Source of the DNA: Globodera rostochiensis
Lineage: Eukaryota > Nematoda > Chromadorea > Rhabditida > Heteroderidae
NCBI GenBank assembly: GCA_018350325.1
Contig: JAEVLN010000003.1
Location: 5,225,758-5,289,757, forward strand
Length of the DNA: 64,000 bases
Reading direction: 5' to 3'
A program made the translations under genes and the position numbers. Below, piece by piece: positions 43,231 through 54,510 of this stretch; position 1 is the first letter of the stretch; each line of letters starts with the position of its first letter. Below the pieces are notes generated by a model. It did not search any database, was not told where the DNA came from, and was given only the letters and a program-made list of their open reading frames with translations.

Positions 43231-44325
43231 TTGTTTTTTTGTCGTCGAAAGTCCAATTCTGTTTTTATGATTTCAAAATGGCTAAACAGAAAAGAAGCAT
43301 AAAATTTCGGCCGTGCTTTCATCTTAACACTAGTAAAATACAAAATTTCCGGGAACGGGGAAGTACGCATAAGACATTTGTGGTATGCAATTTGCGGTAA
43401 AATTTCTGATATACATTGGAAATTTAGAATTAATACTGCACTTTTTTGAATCTTTTTAGGAATGGGATAGGTACGGCGGTTTTTTGTAAAATATAAATAA
43501 TTCAATTTTAGAAACAGTCGCTTCAAAAAAATATTTTGTATGAAAAAATTGGGCAAAAAAAGGACGTGATTTTCAAATTTAAACGGGACGGAAATCCGTA
43601 GGCCACGTTTGGAAAAATTTCGAGTCAAAGTTTCGAGCTTCCCAGAAAACCCCTCAATGAGGGGAAAATGTTGGTTACAAGTTGCCACCAAAAGAAAAAA
43701 AGGACAGAAGGCCCGACGGACAAATATTCCAAGAGCCAAATTCAGAAAATTTCGTCAACCTCCCCAAAAAAACACTTCTCTGTACGGGATGCCCACTCCC
43801 AATAAATTCTGAGTTCCCGCTCCTGGAAAAATTGATGATGAATTTTTATTATCTAAAAAAATATAAATAAATAAGTACAGATGGGGCAACTGAAGTGGCG
43901 AGAAAGAAAAGTGTCATCGAAAGATCATTGTAAGCAAATGTGGGAGAAGTGGAGCCAATTCATTCCAATTTATGGCCGATCGATCGGGGAGGGTAGACAC
44001 AAAAAATCGATAAGCTTTTGCCTGATAAGACAGAGAAGAGAAGAAACTATTTGACACATTTACCCCCCCCCCCCCCCCCAGACAATTTTTTTCTGGCTAT
44101 CTTCGTTGTATGTTAATGTTCCAGTGCAAGCTCATCAGCAGCTTATCAAATAATTTGCTTTTTAGGAATCATTCAAAACGAATCAAACAAATAATGAACA
44201 AAATTGGCAAAAAATAACTGGCAGAAGACCAAAAAAAAAGTAATAACTAGAGAAGAAAAAAAATTAGCAGTTTTTACCTAGTTTTTTCATACTGATCGGA
44301 TCATAGCACCATTTTTGAGCACACT
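43231..44325. other. Intergenic
   Basis: 43231-43290 is the family leader. 43925-44055 is the GTAGACACAAAAAATCGATAAG dispersed repeat (split across fragments). C17 run at 44063-44079. No gene recognised. Confidence 0.5.
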
Positions 44326-44690
44326 TTGTCAGTTTTTATTGATTGTCCCACCCTTTGGTTATGCCTGCCATTCTCCGAAAGTCCTTCGCGTGCATTCAAC
44401 GAATCGGCGCTAGTGGAAGGAACAACCAATGATGGAAAAGTCGTCGTTGTTTTGATGCCGGGGGAGGACAGTAAAATGAAAAAGTCGAAAAGAGAGACGA
44501 CGGAGGTAATCTAGCATGGAAAGGTGACGACGACAATTATGTTCGAAGAAATTTGCATAAAAACGAGGAATTTTATGAATTTGGAAGTCGCCAGTGGAAG
44601 ACCCCCTCATTAATAGAGTACGAGTGTTTACTGCTGCGTCGCGGCAGGTCACCGCTCTTACATTGTCTTTCATAACTTTATTGACAAAAA
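44326..44690 (+). other. Possible coding segment of unknown type
   Basis: GC content rises and two plus frames are open: one reads SESPSRAFNESALVEGTTND, GKVVVVLMPGEDSKMKKSKR, the other GNLAWKGDDDNYVRRNLHKN, EEFYEFGSRQWKTPSLIEYE. They overlap in different frames, so a frameshift or an intron would be needed to link them. No family is recognised. Confidence 0.25.
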
Positions 44691-46075
44691 ATCAAATTTT
44701 AAATTGAAAAAAAAATCTATTAATTAATGCTGAATTTCCAGATGAAATTTTAAGCCTAATTTTAAAATACAATTAATTTTTTGTTTTTTTTGGTTCCATC
44801 TTTTTTTTACTCGTTCCTGAATTAATAAAAGGTGAGGTAGAAAAAAGTCTATTCGAATTGATTGTGGCAAATGTGGGGGAGATGAGCAAAACCCTTTGAA
44901 TTTATGGCCGATGGACTGGTGAGGGCAGACACAAAATCAATCAGTTCTCCTGGGAGGCAGAGAAGGGAAAACTTTTTGGCACATTCGGCACCCTATCGAA
45001 ATTGTTACTACCTTTTTCATATAGTTTCAGAAATTGATACGTTGGTTGGCTAAATTTTCCAAATAAGTGTGTATTTGGACTCTCCACCAAGTGGATCGAT
45101 AAATTTTGGAATTGTTGATCGAAAGGTTGGACTTAAAAATTTAATTTCCAAACACTGAAAAAAAGCTCCACTTATTATTTTTACTATTTTCGGACATCAT
45201 TTAGGATTTTTACCACAAATTTTACTTTTGAAAATAGCATTTAAAAAAGAGAGAGAGTCAGTCGGCGAGAGAGTAATTTGGACATCAACACCAGGGATGG
45301 GCGGAAATTTATTTTCAAAAATGGAAAAACGGAAAAAAAGGGCCAAACAATGGAAAAAACGGAAAACGGAAAAATTTTAAAATAAATAAAAAAATTATTT
45401 TTTTTATAATTTATTTAATAAAGATTTTTAGAAATATTAACAGTAATTATTTTTAAAAATTTTAAAAATGTCTTTTTTCAGCGGCCATTCCAAATCTATT
45501 TTAAGCTTTAGGTGGGGGAATTCGATCGATTTTCTTACCCCCAAACTATTTTAAAGTATAATATATATTTAAATCAGTCAAAAATCCGTTCATTTTTCTC
45601 CTAACACTCTTTCGAGAAAACTTACCTGATTCCCCCACACGCCCATTTCAGTTTTTTATATTTTTATTTCAGATTGCTTGACCAAAACACTGGTCAGTGA
45701 GCCCAAAAGAGAAAGAACTGAGGACGAGGGTTTGGATACAAATGAATTTTGAAATTGGCCTCGAAGTCTCAAAAACGCATACAATTTCAATGAAAAAGCA
45801 ATTAATGGTTGTTCAGGCTTTTCGAATGATTTTGAAGCCAAATTGAGTCTTTCGTATACGGCAAAAAAGGGAACATAAATATTCATACCAACGCCAAAGC
45901 TTCGGGAAAACAGAGATCCAAATTTACAAGGAAAAAGCAACAATCTCAATGTTTAGTCTGTGTTCTGTTTGAATCCAAATCCATTCGTACTCAGTTCTTT
46001 TTTCTCTTTTTGGGCTCACTCGGACCTTCGTTTGTGTCCATTCTAAAAAATCAGAATAGGATCGCAGGCGCGTAC
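44691..46075. other. Repeat-rich intergenic DNA
   Basis: No gene. 44860-44985 dispersed GCAAATGTGG / GGGCAGACACAAAATC repeat; 45240-45295 inverted fragment of the 104-bp repeat; 45295-45370 AGGGATGGGCGG end with GGAAAAACGGAAAA runs; 45690-46060 two copies of the CTCGGACCTTCGTTTG repeat in opposite orientations. Confidence 0.5.
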
Positions 46076-46512
46076 CAGGGATGGTCGGCATTCCGACTTC
46101 CGAAAATTTGACAATGCGGAATTCCGAGTTCCGAAATTTTGAGGGAAAATCGGAACTTTTTTCGGGTGTTACCCAAAATTTTTGCAAAACAAAATGACAT
46201 TTTGTGCCGATTTTGAATATAAAGGTCCCCCCCCCCCATCTAAACCCTTATTCCTGACTAATTTCTTTAAAAAAGCAATGCCCCAAAAATAAAGCCCCTA
46301 AAAAATTTTAACCTTTTTGAAAATTCCTTTTCCCTGGCGGCCGCTAGTCCACCCAACAAAAACCTCTAATAAAAAACCTAAATTTTCCAATTTCAGGTTT
46401 TGACACCTCAAATAAACATCGTAAATGAATTCAAGTCAAGGCAACATATTTAAGAATTTTTTAAAACTTCCGAGTTCCGAAATTTTTTGAGGGCGTCCGG
46501 CTCCCATCCCTG
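46076..46512. mobile_element. CAGGGATGG...CCATCCCTG MITE with visible empty site elsewhere
   Basis: 437 bp, ends CAGGGATGG and CCATCCCTG; internal arms TTCCGAGTTCCGAAATTTT are also repeated. Flanked by GCGTAC on both sides. The same flanking DNA without the insertion is at 26185-26205 (GGCGCGTACCTTTCGAGAC), which shows the insertion directly. Confidence 0.85.
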
Positions 46513-47060
46513 GCGTACCCTTCGAGACTTCAGACAATTTTAAAAGATCTTTCATAGACATTTTTTAATGAGATTAAAGGAAAAAATGATTTTATGAGAA
46601 ATACTCTTTTATACCCGGTCAAAAAAGAATAAAAGCAATAAAAAGTTCTAAACCGTCAAAGCTTGGGAAAACAAGATTCATATTGAAAGAAAAGCAACAA
46701 TTTAAATGTTTAGTCGGTTGTTCATCATTTCGAATAGTTTATCCATTTCCCTTCGTCGTCCGTTCAGGGGGCTAACTCGGACCTTCGTTTGCGACGAGCA
46801 TTCAAATCAGATTAGAATGAGCGGATTTTTTTTCCCCGATTTAAAAAAACATATTTTACAACAAAAATTGAAACAAGCAAAAATTTAGCGCGCTCAACCT
46901 TTAAAGACCACCCTAAGCTGGCTTTAGGCCTAAGCTTAACAAACCACAAATCAGATAGGGGTTCGTTGTCTGGGTTCGTCCAGCGGAAAAAAATCATAGA
47001 TTATCAAAAATTAAATGTTTCAATCTTAAAAATATTCAGATTTGCGTCACACCCTTGAAA
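46513..47060. other. Intergenic
   Basis: No gene. 46740-46800 degenerate CTCGGACCTTCGTTTGCG repeat; 46900-46960 has GGCTTTAGGCCTAAGCTTA as at 29031 and 48290. C17 run at 47061-47077. Confidence 0.45.
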
Positions 47061-47077
47061 CCCCCCCCCCCCCCCCC

Positions 47078-48070
47078 ATATATGATCTCACCCCGCCAAT
47101 GTCCCTGTCGTTGAGGCTAACATTAATGCGATTCCATTGACGACGCCAATCACTTAGCCGCTTCGTTTTCCCATTCGGCCCATTTTTCTTCATCGCGCTC
47201 AATTGGACAGAACCAAAGCCACTCGACGACATCAAAGCATGCCAACACGAATTGGTCCCCCGTCAAAATTTCTCAATTTGAATGGCACAATGTCGGCAGA
47301 AGGCCGAACCCAAAGACTAATGATTATTGACCGGATTGGTCGAATTGACAAATTCCTTAAGAGGTAAAGGAATTATAACAAACAGGTAAGGCCCGGTCGA
47401 GACGAGATCTCGTCTCGAGGATCTTGAAAAAATCTCGACGATTCTCGAGAAATCTCGACCTCGAGATCTCGCTCGAAGAAAGCTCGAGATTCTCGCTCTA
47501 GCCTCCTTTTGACCAAAAGTAGCATCGCAACACCTTCGGAAGGCATCCCGCGGGGCATGCAACCATTTGGCCAAAGCTTGATCAGTAGAAGCGCCGGCAC
47601 TGTCATCGGCAGGAACGGGGAAATTATACTACTGGAATTGACCATTCGGAGCTTTGGGCAATCGCAAATCATGCGGCGAGAAACGGCGGCGCAAATGGTA
47701 GAGTTCAAAGGAATACAAAGAAATGCCGCAAGTTGTCTTTGATCAGAGAGCCAAATCTTTTTCCAAATGATTTTCCAGCTGCGGTTTTGAGGTGTCTGTT
47801 CCAATGGAAAGAATGATCCCTTTGGAGGCGAAATGCGGACTACTGAGCGAGAAATTCGATGACATTTTGGTCCATGTAACTAAAAATTATGTTGAAATTT
47901 AACAAAAATCTTTGTGAAAAAATCTGAACGGTTTCAAACAATTTAGACCTTATCGTAAATGCGCAAATCCGATCACTTGTGTGTGGAAGCGGCTCTTGTG
48001 GAATTGGCAACCGACGCTCAATTACTGCCAATGCATTTGACAATTTCGGCGCCATTTCCGTCCATTGAGT
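47078..48070 (-). pseudogene. F-box-like family pseudogene with a CTCGAGA-rich insertion
   Basis: Minus strand: part of the second exon (48065-47955, INALAVIERRLPIPQEPLP), central exon (about 47880-47520, with HAPRDAFRRCC for HTPRGDGLPKV), last exon (about 47360-47085, KEFVNSTNPVNNH ... VNVSLNDRDIGG). The third intron contains about 130 bp of TCTCGAGA-rich DNA (47388-47510), a partial copy of the element at 53.6 kb. Multiple frameshifts; the 5' half of the second exon and exon 1 are missing. Confidence 0.85.
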
Positions 48071-48688
48071 AAGGGCGTACAGGGGGGGGGGGAATTCTCC
48101 CCCCCCCCCGAAATTAAATTTGAGAAAAAAACAAGAGAGGGGGGACCCTATTGTTTTACACTTGTACAATTTTTTTGATTTTCTTAGCAAATTGGGAAAT
48201 AGAAGCAGATTCGGATTCTAGGCCCAGAAAGCCCCTATAAACTTTTTTATTTTGAAAATTTGTTAAATTTCGGGTCAGGGTCTGGGGGTTTGTTAGGCTG
48301 AGGCCCTAAGCAGCTTAAGCCTAGCTTAGGCTAAGACGTCAAGAGATTCGGGAAGTTTTGGCTTGGGTGATTCGAGACACTTTGTACGAAAGTAATAATC
48401 GAATTTCCTACTTTTGAATGATTTTGACCAAAAATGGATTTTTGTAAAATTTGGAATTTTTTAAAAATTGTTCGAATTTGGTTCGGTTCGAAATCGGCAG
48501 AAATGGATGTTAAAATTGTGGTCTACGCCCTAAATCCGATAAAACGCATTTTCCGGCCACCGGAGAGGATACACCTGCATATGATTTCTGTAAGGAACGG
48601 TTATTTATGATACATTTTAATTGAAACGCGCGCATGATTAAGCCATATGGGGAAGTCATGCCGCGGATGATATCACCTGCGATATCAT
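48071..48688. other. Intergenic
   Basis: G11 (48082-48092) and C11 (48099-48109) runs. 48460-48550 is the CGAATTTGGTTCGGTTCG / GGTCTACGCCC dispersed motif. No gene. Confidence 0.45.
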
Positions 48689-49041
48689 TAGGTGTTGGGA
48701 TTTATATGCACATGCATTTTTTTCCTGAACTCGTAACAGTCCTGAAACGCACGAAAAACGTGTGTTTTGGCTTGGTGAAGCTTTCTAGAACGCATTTTCC
48801 ATGTGCATATTTTTGCATATTTCGCGATTTATGCATATTTGCATATTTGTGCATATTTCGCTATTTATGTGCATATTTTTTTAATTTTATGCATATTTTG
48901 GCATTTTGCAAAAAATTAGTGATCTTGGCTAGAAAAATTTGATTTTATTATTTTTTGAAGAAATTTTTTGAAAAGCGCATAGTCACAAAAGTTCAAAAAA
49001 GTCGTCAAATGCCAAAATAGTCACAAAGTTCAAAAAAATCG

Positions 49042-50057
49042 AAGCGGGCCACTAGCGTCCCGCCAAGCGTCCCGGCCACTAGCGTCCCGCCACTAGCGTC
49101 CCGAGCCACTAGCGTCCCGAGCCTAGCGTCCCGGCCACTAGCGTCCCAACCGAAAAATATTTTATTTTTTAGTAAACCAAAACAGTTCAAATACATTTAA
49201 ATTTTTGTTTTTTTCTTTGTCTATAAATGATTTTAGCGTACAATGGAAAATCAAGAAATAAATAGCAGGAAAAATAAGAAAGAACTTGAACACGAGGTGC
49301 TTATACGTCTTCCACAAGTTAAACGCCGACGGGGATGTCAAATTTTGGCGTTGCGAACCCAACGCAGTGATGTCAAATGCCGGGGACGCATGCACACATC
49401 GCTCAACGATGTCCACGGTTAGTTAAACCCAATTTATAAATGCAAAAAAAAAAATTTGTAGACGTGACAAAGGTGTTCCCGGTCTGTCACTGTTTGCTGA
49501 CGGCGAAGACACAAGCGACCTACGAGCGTGTTTGACCTATTGCAGCAGTGTTGGCCAACATTCAAACCGCGCGTCGCCTCCATCGACTGAACAGGCCATT
49601 GTTGGCGCTCTACAAGCAAAGCACCCCGCAGTGCGACGTCAACTTGCCTGTTCCATTTAGTCAGGAATATGAAAAAACGGGTAGCCGAACAAGGTCTCAC
49701 CCATAAGTATAAATATGGACAAAAATGGGAACGAATCGCCTCAAATTAAGCTATACAACACATGCCGCGTTCTCGCAGTGTGCCCGCATGATTACGTCAC
49801 TGGCTTTCTTGCCAGTAGCATCTGAACCCTTAGAGGAATTTCAGGCAATTACCGAATGAATTAAGTTGTTTTTGTTATGTTGTACAATTGCTTCATCGCC
49901 GGATAAAAATCTTGTTAAGGAATAAAATAAAAAATATTTTTCGGTTGGGACGCTAGTGGCCGGGACGCTAGTGGCCGGGACGCTAGTGGCCTGGGACGCT
50001 AGTGGCGGGACGCTAGTGGCCGGGACGCTAGTGGCGGGACGCTAATGACCCCTACTC
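49042..50057. mobile_element. Nested Mutator-like foldback element with FLYWCH remnant
   Basis: Both ends are minisatellites of the same unit in opposite orientation: GGCCACTAGCGTCCC at 49048-49148 and GGGACGCTAGTGGCC at 49946-50043. Flanked by an 11-bp direct repeat CAAAAAAATCG (49031-49041 and 50058-50068); 9-11-bp duplications and long variable inverted ends suit Mutator-like elements. The interior encodes a broken FLYWCH zinc finger, a domain often carried by such elements. Confidence 0.8.
49240..49440 (+). pseudogene. FLYWCH zinc-finger remnant (Mutator-like cargo)
   Basis: Across one frameshift the plus strand reads CLYVFHKLNADGDVKFWRCE then QRSDVKCRGRMHTSLNDVH. This follows the FLYWCH pattern: F/C-L-Y-x-F-H, F-W-R-C, C-x-G-R-x-H-T. 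A further segment after an AG at 49461 (DVTKVFPVCHCL) could hold the last histidines. Both parts contain shifts and stops, so there is no working protein. FLYWCH domains bind DNA and occur in nematode regulators and MULE transposases. Confidence 0.6.
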
Positions 50058-50322
50058 CAAAAAAATCGTCAAAAACGCCAAAATAGTCACAAAAGTTCAA
50101 AAAAGTCGTCAAAACACTTGAAAATTTGGAAATGTATCTCATCAGCAACTTTAACCATTGATAAATGAATTTGAAGAACTTTGGGGAAATTTTATATTGA
50201 ATTTGGAAAAATTTATGTGCATATTTTTTCATTTTTGGTGCATATTTTGCAATTTTTGGTGCATATTTTATGCGCATATTTCAAGATTTTATGTGCATAT
50301 AAATCCCAACCCTAGATATCAT

Positions 50323-50911
50323 ACACATATCTCTTATATCATACCCGATCTAATTGAACCGCACATATGACACCCCCATATGACATATCATGGGCGGCAC
50401 ATGATTTTGCATACGATTTAATTGAAACAGAAATTTTGCATACGATATGATATCGTATCATAGGATCATCATATCGGATATGACACAATTGAAATAGGGC
50501 CTAGGTCCGGAACTGTTCCTCTCTATTTGCGTCTATTGATGCACAAATATGCCGAAGTTTTCTCTTCTCTGTCTCATCACGCGAGCAATTAAGTTATCGA
50601 TTTTGTGTCTACCCTCATCGATCCATCGCCCGTAAATTCAAATTAATTGCCCTCCTCCCCACATTTGCTCACAATCATTCGAATAGACTTTTCTTCGCTT
50701 CATTCGGTCCATTTGTATTTAGAAGTATGGTGTATGGATTTTATGACAAAAACTAAATGAATTTCAAAGCCCTGGCCCAGAATTCAAAAACCAAAATATT
50801 GAACAGAAAATCCTTTTTTATTATTACTAATTTTTATATGTTTTAAAAATTCATTTTTCATTTTAGCTCATTGGAATCATAAATCATTTTCATTTGCAAA
50901 AACAAAAACAA
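50323..50911. other. Intergenic with repeats
   Basis: 50323-50500 has CATATGAC/GATATGATATCG short repeats that also flank the element's left side. 50560-50700 inverted dispersed repeat. 50850-50911 is the family leader. No gene. Confidence 0.5.
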
Positions 50912-52633
50912 ATGTCGGACAATCCGAAGGAAGCGGAGAACAATTGGAAGAAATGTGAGTTTTTTTGAAGGGAATAAGCAAAACTAATGCCGTAAATGAG
51001 AATTTTCGGTAATCCTAAAGAATGGGGGCCCCGACGGGAAATTAAAAAATTTTTGGGTTTAAAATTTCAAATGCATGTTTTTTAGGGTTAAACTATGCGT
51101 AAAACTCGAACCCGCTTTCAAATTCTACGCAGAAAACTCGGTAACACCTTTCCAATATTTTATTGTAAAATTGAAAATTCATTTTTTCAAAAAAATTCGG
51201 GCTCATGGGCGGCACATGATTTTATCATAGTCATATCGGAGATAGACACAATTGAAATAGGCCCCTGGAGTATACTTTGTTCAAAAAAAACGAACTTCAG
51301 CTTTTTAGATATCAGATTCGGATTCTAGTCCCTCAGTAAAGTCTTAAACTATTTTCTAAAGATTTTATAAAATGTTTTATTTTTTGAAAAAATGTGAGCC
51401 AGCGGCTTTTAAGAACTTTTGAACCAACTTTTTGATTGTTTAAAGAACTAAAAATCCAGAGCACTTATGACTTAAAACAGTTTTATTTGTGCCGATGTTT
51501 TGTTCGAAGCCTTCGAATTCTGGCCCTTTTGTGCTCGGACTGAAAGTGGCTCTTCTCAGCGATCGATTTGATCGTTTAGGACGCCGCATTTTAATTCGAA
51601 GGAATGGTCGTTGGGCAATTTGGAAATTCGTCGCGCCTGACGGAAATGGCGCTGAAATTGTCAAATACGTTGGCTGGAAAGTCGAGCGTCGGCTCAATTC
51701 TGCAAGAGCCGCTTCCGGATTATGTTATCGGATTCGAATGCCTTCGAATAAGAATGTCGGTATAAATTGTTTGAAGCCATTAAGTTTTTCCTCAAGATTT
51801 TTTGTTAAATCAACATAACTTTTAGTTACATCGACCAAAGTGTCATCGATTTTCTTAAACTCATTCGTGTTTCTCGACTCAAATAGGACCCATCTTTCCA
51901 TTGGAACATTCTCAACCAAAACCCGCTTGGGAAATCATTTGGCAGAACATTTTGCCTTTGTTCAAAGACAACATTTGTGGATATCTCGGATCTCGCCGTT
52001 ACGCCAATTCTCTCCGACCATTCTCGGCGATTGCCAAAACTCATTGATCAGATCCGGTGATGTTTTTCCCGCATTTCCGGCCGATGAAAGTGCCGGCGCT
52101 TTCTGCCCAAGCTTTGGCCAAATGGTTGCACACGCCCCGCGGAGATGGACTTCCGAAAGTTGCAATGCGACTTTTTGTTCGGAAAGAATGGAGAGACTCA
52201 AATTGGTGAGTTTTTGTTTGAATTTATTGGACTCTGTTTGATATTCCTTTATTCCTTTTAAGGAATTGTCAATTACCTAATGCGGTCAATTTCATCATTT
52301 GTCTTTGGATTTATCATTCTGATGGCATTGTGATTTGAATTGAAGAACAATTTGACGGGGGAGCGATTGGAATTGCGACGCATTGACGACCTTTGGCTGT
52401 TGATTCGTTGTCCAATTGAGCGCGACGAAAAGAAATGGGCCAAGTGGGAATGAGGCGGCTGAGTGGGATTGAGCAATCAGCAGAATCAAATCCAAATTGA
52501 CTTCGAACAGGGGACATTGGCGACGGGTAAGTGCAAAATGGGGGGGGGGGGGATCAGAATAATTCCTCAACTGAACCGATTATTTCACACAGGCTCTGAA
52601 ATGAATGAGCTGGAGGACGGAAGAATTGGATGA
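50912..52633 (+). pseudogene. F-box-like family pseudogene, full exon order retained
   Basis: Exon 1 50912-50954 (MSDNPKEAE, one base lost so QLEE becomes NNWKK). Second exon from 51481 ([14 protein letters not shown], then frameshift to [19 protein letters not shown]), donor lost (AATAAGAATG). Third exon from 51823 (YIDQSVIDFLK ... [13 protein letters not shown] with several shifts), donor GTGAGT kept. Fourth exon 52262-52525 with an in-frame TGA before [19 protein letters not shown]. Candidate terminal exon to 52633. A G13 run lies in the last intron (52540-52552). Confidence 0.9.
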
Positions 52634-53539
52634 AGTTCAAATTGGAATAACATTTAGCAGATTGATATGTATCGGAGATGGCGTCGTGAATGAAGTATAA
52701 ATTTATATCCAAATGCGAATTCTAACTATTTTAGCTCATAAAATGTTATCAAATTTAGAGATTGGCGGGAACGTGTTTCCCTGGGGAAAGTGCGGGTCCC
52801 GTTCCCGTACTTTTTCTCTCTCCCCGCAATATTTTCATTGGATAGAACACCCCAGTTATTAATGTTATTTTTTGCAGAATGCCTTTGGGGCTGAGATATG
52901 AGGCTTTGCTTAATGATTTTTTCCAACAAATTTTTGTTGCTCCATTGCTACAAAAATTTTTCTCGCTTCTGCCTTATCAGGCAAAAAGCATTTCATTTTA
53001 TTTTCGAAGAAATACTAAAAAGAGAGAGAGACGGCGAGAGTAATTTAGACATCAACGCACCCCATCTAAACATTCTCAATGCTTATTTTTGACGTAAAAT
53101 TTCAAACATTCATTATCAAAGGAGAAAAGCAACAAATTAAATAACTTAATCCATTTCTCAGTTTAAATAACGTTCATTCCTTTTTGGGCTCACTCGGACC
53201 GTCGCTTGCGTCAAGCATTCTGAAAATTAGAAAATGATTACAATTGATCGTTGGCATTGGAATAGCCGGGAAACGGAATTAATCCCCGATAGAACCGCCC
53301 CCGACTCCGAAATCTGTTCCTCCCCGACCTTTCAACCCCGATCCCCGCGAACATCGCGGTGTTAAACCCTAATTGAAAAATGGCTAATTGTTTGACTGCC
53401 TCCCCCATTTTTGAAAAAATTTTAAAATTTGAGAATAAAAAATGTTTCTGGGTTTTCGAAGTCATCGAATCCGTATAGGGGGCTTCCATTTTGACCAATT
53501 TCGGAATGCGAACCCGAATTCGAATTCAGAAGAAATATT
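52634..53539. other. Intergenic
   Basis: No gene. 52755-52825 GGCGGGAACGTGTTTCCC repeat (as at 29912 and 57835); 53020-53070 inverted 104-bp repeat fragment; 53170-53230 dispersed CTCGGACCGTCGCTTGCG motif. Confidence 0.5.
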
Positions 53540-54510
53540 CAGTATCCGGCCCTTACCCGTCGAATTTCACTGCTGTTAATGTAAATAATAGAGACCGGTC
53601 GAGACGACTTCTCGAAATCTAAAATCTCGACGAGATTCTCGAGAAATCTCGTGCTCGACATCTCGTCTCGAATAAACTATTTTCGAGATCCGAGATTTTT
53701 TCGAGAATCTCGTCTCGAGCCTCGCTCGAAAGAAGCGAGATTCTCGATCTCGACTCCAAAAATTTTTCACAAAAACAATGTTTTTCTTAACAAATTCCAA
53801 TTTTTGTAAAAAATTCCCCCGGCGGCGCCTGTTCGGCACCGCCGGACATACTATTTTGGCTGCAAATCTCTTAACAAATTAAGTTAAAAAATTCAATTCT
53901 CGGCGGCGCCTCGGCACCGCCGAACCTCCTCTCTCTCCCAAAAGTTAATAAAATTCTCAAAAACTATTTGAAAAAATTTCATAAAAATTCTCGCTGGCTC
54001 TTTCATACCCCACTAATAGGTCAAGCAGCGCGGCTGACAGCACATGGTCAGACACTAACCCTCACCATTGAATTTTCTTGATTTAAAACCTTGGAACACA
54101 GGCTAACACTTACATTCCGTGACCAAATTTTGCAGACATGCTTAGTGCTCCCTTCTTCCCCCTACAAAATATGGTGGAGTTTCTGAGAATTTTGAAAAAA
54201 AAAATTATATTTGCATCAAAATCTCGAATCTCGACTGTTCCGGGTCGAGATTTTCGAGCCGAGATTTTTCGAGAATCTCGTCTCGACATCTCATCTCGAC
54301 TAAAATGAGCTTCACGATTTTTCGAGATCCGAGATTTTTTCGAGAATCTCGTCTCGAGTCTCGCTTGAAGCTCATCCGGTCTCTAGTAAATAATGCATTG
54401 GATCAATTGACGACGCAAATGCCATTCAAACCCGCCTGCTCCCGCTCGGCCCATTTCTTTTCGTCGCGCTCAATTAGGCAGCGAACAAACTCAATTGCCT
54501 TCGTTAAAGC
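53540..54510 (-). pseudogene. F-box-like last-exon remnant split by a hAT-like insertion
   Basis: Minus strand, 54510-54394 encodes a degenerate [20 protein letters not shown] ... RRQL, and 53588-53540 continues with the exon end and a GTAAGG donor (CTTACCCGTCG on plus). The 797-bp element at 53589-54385 sits between them. The upstream end is cut at about 54510 by CAGGGGTTCGAAACC repeat DNA. Confidence 0.8.
53589..54385. mobile_element. hAT-like MITE, TAGAGACCGG ends, 8-bp duplication
   Basis: 797 bp, ends TAGAGACCGG and CCGGTCTCTA, flanked by GTAAATAA (53581-53588 and 54386-54393). The inside of each end is dense in TCTCGAGA/GAGATTCTCG. Two GGCGGCGCC...GGCACCGCC hairpins (53820, 53903) lie in the middle. 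A partial copy is at 47388-47510. No transposase. Confidence 0.9.

Larger units (their letters stand above)
48689..50314. mobile_element. hAT-like element with 8-bp duplication, carrying a nested element
   Basis: Left end TAGG-T-GTTGGGATTTATATGCACAT, right end ATGTGCATATAAATCCCAAC-CCTA. Flanked by GATATCAT at 48681-48688 and 50315-50322. TGCATATTT arrays lie inside both ends, as in the 15-kb MITE. A second element (49042-50057) is inserted in it. Outside that, the interior is repeats of CACAAAAGTTCAAAAAAGTC. Confidence 0.9.

Noticed and set aside
44410..44673. Minus-strand 87-residue frame
   Set aside because: No recognisable motif or splice borders; two plus-strand frames in the same place look at least as likely.
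46900..46960. TTAGGC telomere repeats
   Set aside because: Only isolated TTAGGCCTAAG palindromes (also 29031, 29071, 48290); no tandem TTAGGC array, so not a telomere.
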